The notes under the pieces were generated by a model. The model saw only the letters and a program-made list of their open reading frames with translations. It did not search any database and was not told where the DNA came from. Below, in pieces: positions 61,856-64,000 of a stretch of DNA of 64,000 bases. The DNA is from CAYRNR01 sp964425605 (lineage in GTDB: Bacteria; Myxococcota_A; UBA796; UBA9615; CAYRNR01). The stretch is taken from assembly GCA_964425605.1 (NCBI GenBank), contig CAYRNR010000015.1:17377-81376 (forward strand). The letters run 5' to 3'. Both the position numbers and the translations under genes were made by a program. Positions within the stretch are counted from its first letter, which is position 1; the number at the start of each line of letters is the position of its first letter.

Positions 61856-63111
61856 GGCCCATCGCCGCCGCCCTGATCCTCACCTCCCTGTGCGCCATCA
61901 CCGGCTGCGCCTACCTGCGCGGCGTCGGTGGTCCCCGAGAGTTCGACCCCATCGCCGACGAACCGCTGCCCGCCCAGCCCGGCGCGCGCCACGACGGCGC
62001 CCTCCGGCTCCCCCTGGTGGAGGAGTGGACCTGGACGCTTCCCGACCCCGGCATCTGGGATCTCAGCCGCTTCGAGCGCGGCCAGCCCGCCGTGGCCGCA
62101 GACCGCGTCTTCATCGGCAACAGCCGCATGGCCGGCCTGACCGTCCTCGACCGCGACACCGGCGCCAGGCTCTTCCACGTGGACACGATCAACCCCGTGC
62201 AGTCGCCCGCCCAGGTCCTCGGCGACCGCGTCCTCGTCGCCGACACCGGCGGCTACGTCTATCTCCTCGACTGGGACGGCAACACCCTATGGCGCTACCA
62301 CGCCGGCGGTCCCATCTACCGCGAGCCCGTCATCCACGGCGAGCAGATCCTCATCGGCACCAGCACCGATCTCCTCATCTCGCTCGCCATCGAGACCGGC
62401 CAGTGGCGCTGGAGCTTCCGCCCCGAAGAGACCCTGGTCCGCAACGAGCTCAGCGTGCTCGGCTCCTCGCGCCCCGAGGTCCACGACGGCAAGGTCTACA
62501 TGGGCCTCAGCGACGGCCGCGTCGTCTGCCTCGACGCCCACAGCGGGATTCTCCAGTGGGAGCAGCAGATCGGTGAGGGGCGCTTCCTCGACGTGGACTC
62601 GCCGCCCATAATCACCGAAGAGGAACTCCTGGTCGTCGGCGGCTACTCCGGACCCATCGTCGCCCTCGACATCGAGACCCGCGCCATCGCCTGGCGCATC
62701 GACCAGGGCATCGTCGGCGACCTGTTGTACCAGTACGGCCGCGTGTACTACGCCGACACCGAGGGCGCGCTCCATTGCCTCGTCGCCGCCGACGGCTCCG
62801 AGGAGTGGACGTTCAAGCCCAAGGCCACCAAGGAGCTGATGAACTCGCCGGTCGGATCCGGCCGGACGCTCCTGGTGACCCTCAACAGCGGCCAGCTCTT
62901 CGCCATCGACGCTTTCGCAGGCGACGTGCTCTGGCGACACGAGCCCCACAAGAGTCTGCTCGGCGCCGGCATGTCGCCGACCATCGCCGGCCGCCAGGTG
63001 CTGTTGTTGACGGGGGACGGGGTTCTGCGGAGCCTGCGCGCACCGCCAGGGTTCTACGACACGCTCGATGAGGAGCCGGCGCATCGGGACTCCCGCGAGC
63101 TGACCTGGTAA
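61852..63111 (+). CDS. bamB: Outer membrane assembly lipoprotein BamB
   Basis: A 419-residue lipoprotein from GTG in the previous stop. The signal ends in CAITGCAYL (Cys at about residue 19). The rest is an eight-bladed PQQ-type beta-propeller, with repeated G-x-V-x-x-L/A-D...G...W blades such as GGYVYLLDWDGNTLWRYHAG and GRVVCLDAHSGILQWEQQIG. It supports the BamA barrel insertion complex. Full length. Confidence 0.88.
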   Translation: MRPIAAALILTSLCAITGCAYLRGVGGPREFDPIADEPLPAQPGARHDGALRLPLVEEWTWTLPDPGIWDLSRFERGQPAVAADRVFIGNSRMAGLTVLDRDTGARLFHVDTINPVQSPAQVLGDRVLVADTGGYVYLLDWDGNTLWRYHAGGPIYREPVIHGEQILIGTSTDLLISLAIETGQWRWSFRPEETLVRNELSVLGSSRPEVHDGKVYMGLSDGRVVCLDAHSGILQWEQQIGEGRFLDVDSPPIITEEELLVVGGYSGPIVALDIETRAIAWRIDQGIVGDLLYQYGRVYYADTEGALHCLVAADGSEEWTFKPKATKELMNSPVGSGRTLLVTLNSGQLFAIDAFAGDVLWRHEPHKSLLGAGMSPTIAGRQVLLLTGDGVLRSLRAPPGFYDTLDEEPAHRDSRELTW

Positions 63112-63134
63112 CCCAGTTCAACGTCCGATAAGGT

Positions 63135-63172
63135 ATATTATGTCAACTCGCGGAGCGAGTTGGACATAATAT
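63135..63172 (+). terminator. Long hairpin after bamB
   Basis: ATATTATGTC-AACTCGC, loop GGA, GCGAGTT-G-GACATAATAT: a 17-bp stem with one bulged G, beginning 24 bases after the bamB stop. It is followed by ATGGG rather than a T-tract, so it may be a terminator or RNA-stability element for the mtaB-bamB operon. Confidence 0.5.
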
Positions 63173-63174
63173 GG

Positions 63175-63213
63175 GTCCGTCTTATGTCACACTGCGCGTG
63201 ACATAAGACGGAC
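63175..63213. repeat. Perfect 16-bp inverted repeat
   Basis: GTCCGTCTTATGTCAC (63175-63190) and GTGACATAAGACGGAC (63198-63213) with a 7-base loop. The right arm, with six bases of the loop (TGCGCGTGACATAAGACGGAC), recurs at 63587, joined to the same downstream sequence, so it is part of a mobile or duplicated module. Confidence 0.9.
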
Positions 63214-63236
63214 TGGGAGGCGGACGGACTGGGAAG

Positions 63237-64000
63237 GCCTGTTGGCCTGCCCGCGGGGTTTGGGGCCGGCGAGCCCTGCGGGCTCGCGTGGCCCGGTTGA
63301 TTGGCGGACCGGGACGAAGGGAAGCCTGTTGGCCTGCCCGCGGGGCATTCCAAGCCCCGCGCGGGCGTCAACGCTGGTCAACCGTCTGGTTCTTGTCGTC
63401 TTTTCCTTGCCTACGCCCCTGCTGGCGCTGACGCGGCTCGTGGCAGGCACGGATTGCGACCCACCTCTCCACTGGAAAGACGCAAGACCAGACTTGACCA
63501 GGCACCGCCCCCAAGGAGATCCGATCCAACTCCCAAGCCCCTCCTCCACAACCTTTCATTCACCCCAACACACGGCGATCGGGAAATGCGCGTGACATAA
63601 GACGGACCGGGAGGCGGACGGACCGGGAAGGCCTGTTGGCCTGCCCGCGGGGCATTCCAAGCTCCGCGCGGGCGTCAACGCTGGTCAACTGTCTGGTTCT
63701 TGTCGTCTTTTACCTGCCTACCGCTCGGCTGGCGCCGATGCGGCTCGTGGCAGGCACGGATTGCGACCCGCCACTCTCCACTGGGGAGGCGGACGGACTG
63801 AGAAGGCCTGTTGGCCTGCCCGCGGGGCATTCCAAGCTCCGCGCGGGCGTCAACGCTGGTCAACTGTCTGGTTCTTGTCGTCTTTTCCTTGCCTACTCCC
63901 TTACTGGCGCCGATGCAGCTCGTGGCAGGCACGGATTGCGACCCGCCTCTCCACTGGAAAGACGCAAGACCAGACTTGACCAGGCACCGCCCCCAAGGAG
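63237..64000. repeat. Degenerate direct-repeat array, no genes
   Basis: Four copies start with GCCTGTTGGCCTGCCCGCGG at 63237 (short), 63324, 63631 and 63806. The longer ones continue through a GC-rich hairpin, CAACGCTGGTCAAC, TCTGGTTCTTGTCGTC and GTGGCAGGCACGGATTGCGA, with scattered substitutions. Copies at 63324-63520 and 63806-64000 also share a 3' part ending CCCCCAAGGAG; the copy at 63631 is cut short. The last copy leaves the window. Predicted reading frames here are repeat shadows. Positions 63112-64000 hold no gene I can support. Confidence 0.85.

Noticed and set aside
63138..63979. Several 60-120 residue reading frames on both strands near the window end
   Set aside because: They are translations of the direct repeats, have no ribosome sites or known motifs, and overlap each other.
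63237..64000. Possible CRISPR array
   Set aside because: The repeats are 150 bp or longer, imperfect and irregularly spaced, with no short unique spacers and no cas genes.

Overview
The window is about 64 kb of high-GC, gene-dense bacterial chromosome. It encodes outer-membrane biogenesis lipoproteins (LptE, BamB), many lipobox proteins, MurJ and a GltJ/AgmX-like protein, so the cell is Gram-negative. An AgmX/PglI C-terminal domain protein, a c-di-AMP cyclase (CdaA) with CdaR and GlmM, PyrR, VWA/MoxR clusters and FG-GAP lipoproteins together point to the Myxococcota or a related deltaproteobacterial lineage. That is an inference from gene content, not a sequence search. Almost all genes are ordinary chromosomal housekeeping genes. 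I see no phage, insertion sequence, CRISPR array, rRNA or complete tRNA.

Layout. 0-4.6 kb: 3' end of the t6A gene tsaC, a hexapeptide-repeat protein, then tcdA, tatD and a GltJ/AgmX-like protein on the minus strand. 4.8-8.2 kb: lptE-holA facing rpsT, then ugd. 8.3-11.1 kb: pyrR-pyrB-pyrC. 11.2-13.8 kb: greA-recG, followed by a hexanucleotide repeat and a minus-strand FG-GAP lipoprotein. 15.2-28.2 kb: one long translationally coupled operon (histidine kinase, DUF4175-like coiled-coil protein, HEXXH peptidase, MoxR ATPase, DUF58, BatA/VWA protein, DUF4159, second VWA protein), probably an envelope-stress or chaperone-like system. 28.2-30.8 kb: Cys-rich lipoprotein, rsmD, coaD, aminotransferase.

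30.8-34.2 kb is the most unusual part. A protein with two MraZ/AbrB-like domains fused to a ParB-like domain lies between two AT-rich intergenic islands. The downstream island has five GTACAA motifs arranged in dyads. The upstream island has three perfect DnaA boxes, an inverted repeat and a promoter covered by TGGTAAAAA repeats. Next to it are a linked SDR epimerase and acyltransferase. 34.3-42 kb: marR-methyltransferase, lipoproteins, murJ, a SRPBCC protein, a TPR lipoprotein, and a minus-strand hydrolase/outer-membrane protein pair. 42-53.1 kb: RNHCP protein, tilS, ftsH, folP, cdaA, cdaR, glmM, pdxJ, acpS, nnrD, tsaE, nearly all overlapping by a few bases. 53.1-55.5 kb: a convergent 440-bp gap and a large membrane protein. 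55.6-63.1 kb: mtaB (carrying an in-frame hexanucleotide repeat), rnc, radical SAM, era, der, YfgM-like, bamB. 63.1-64 kb: two strong hairpins, then a gene-free array of direct repeats that runs off the window.

Themes. Four enzymes of the tRNA A37 t6A family (TsaC, TcdA, TsaE, MtaB) plus TilS are in this one window. Translational coupling is pervasive, with ATGA, GTGA or TTGA overlaps and frequent GTG and TTG starts. Promoter calls come from reading -35/-10 boxes by eye and are tentative.
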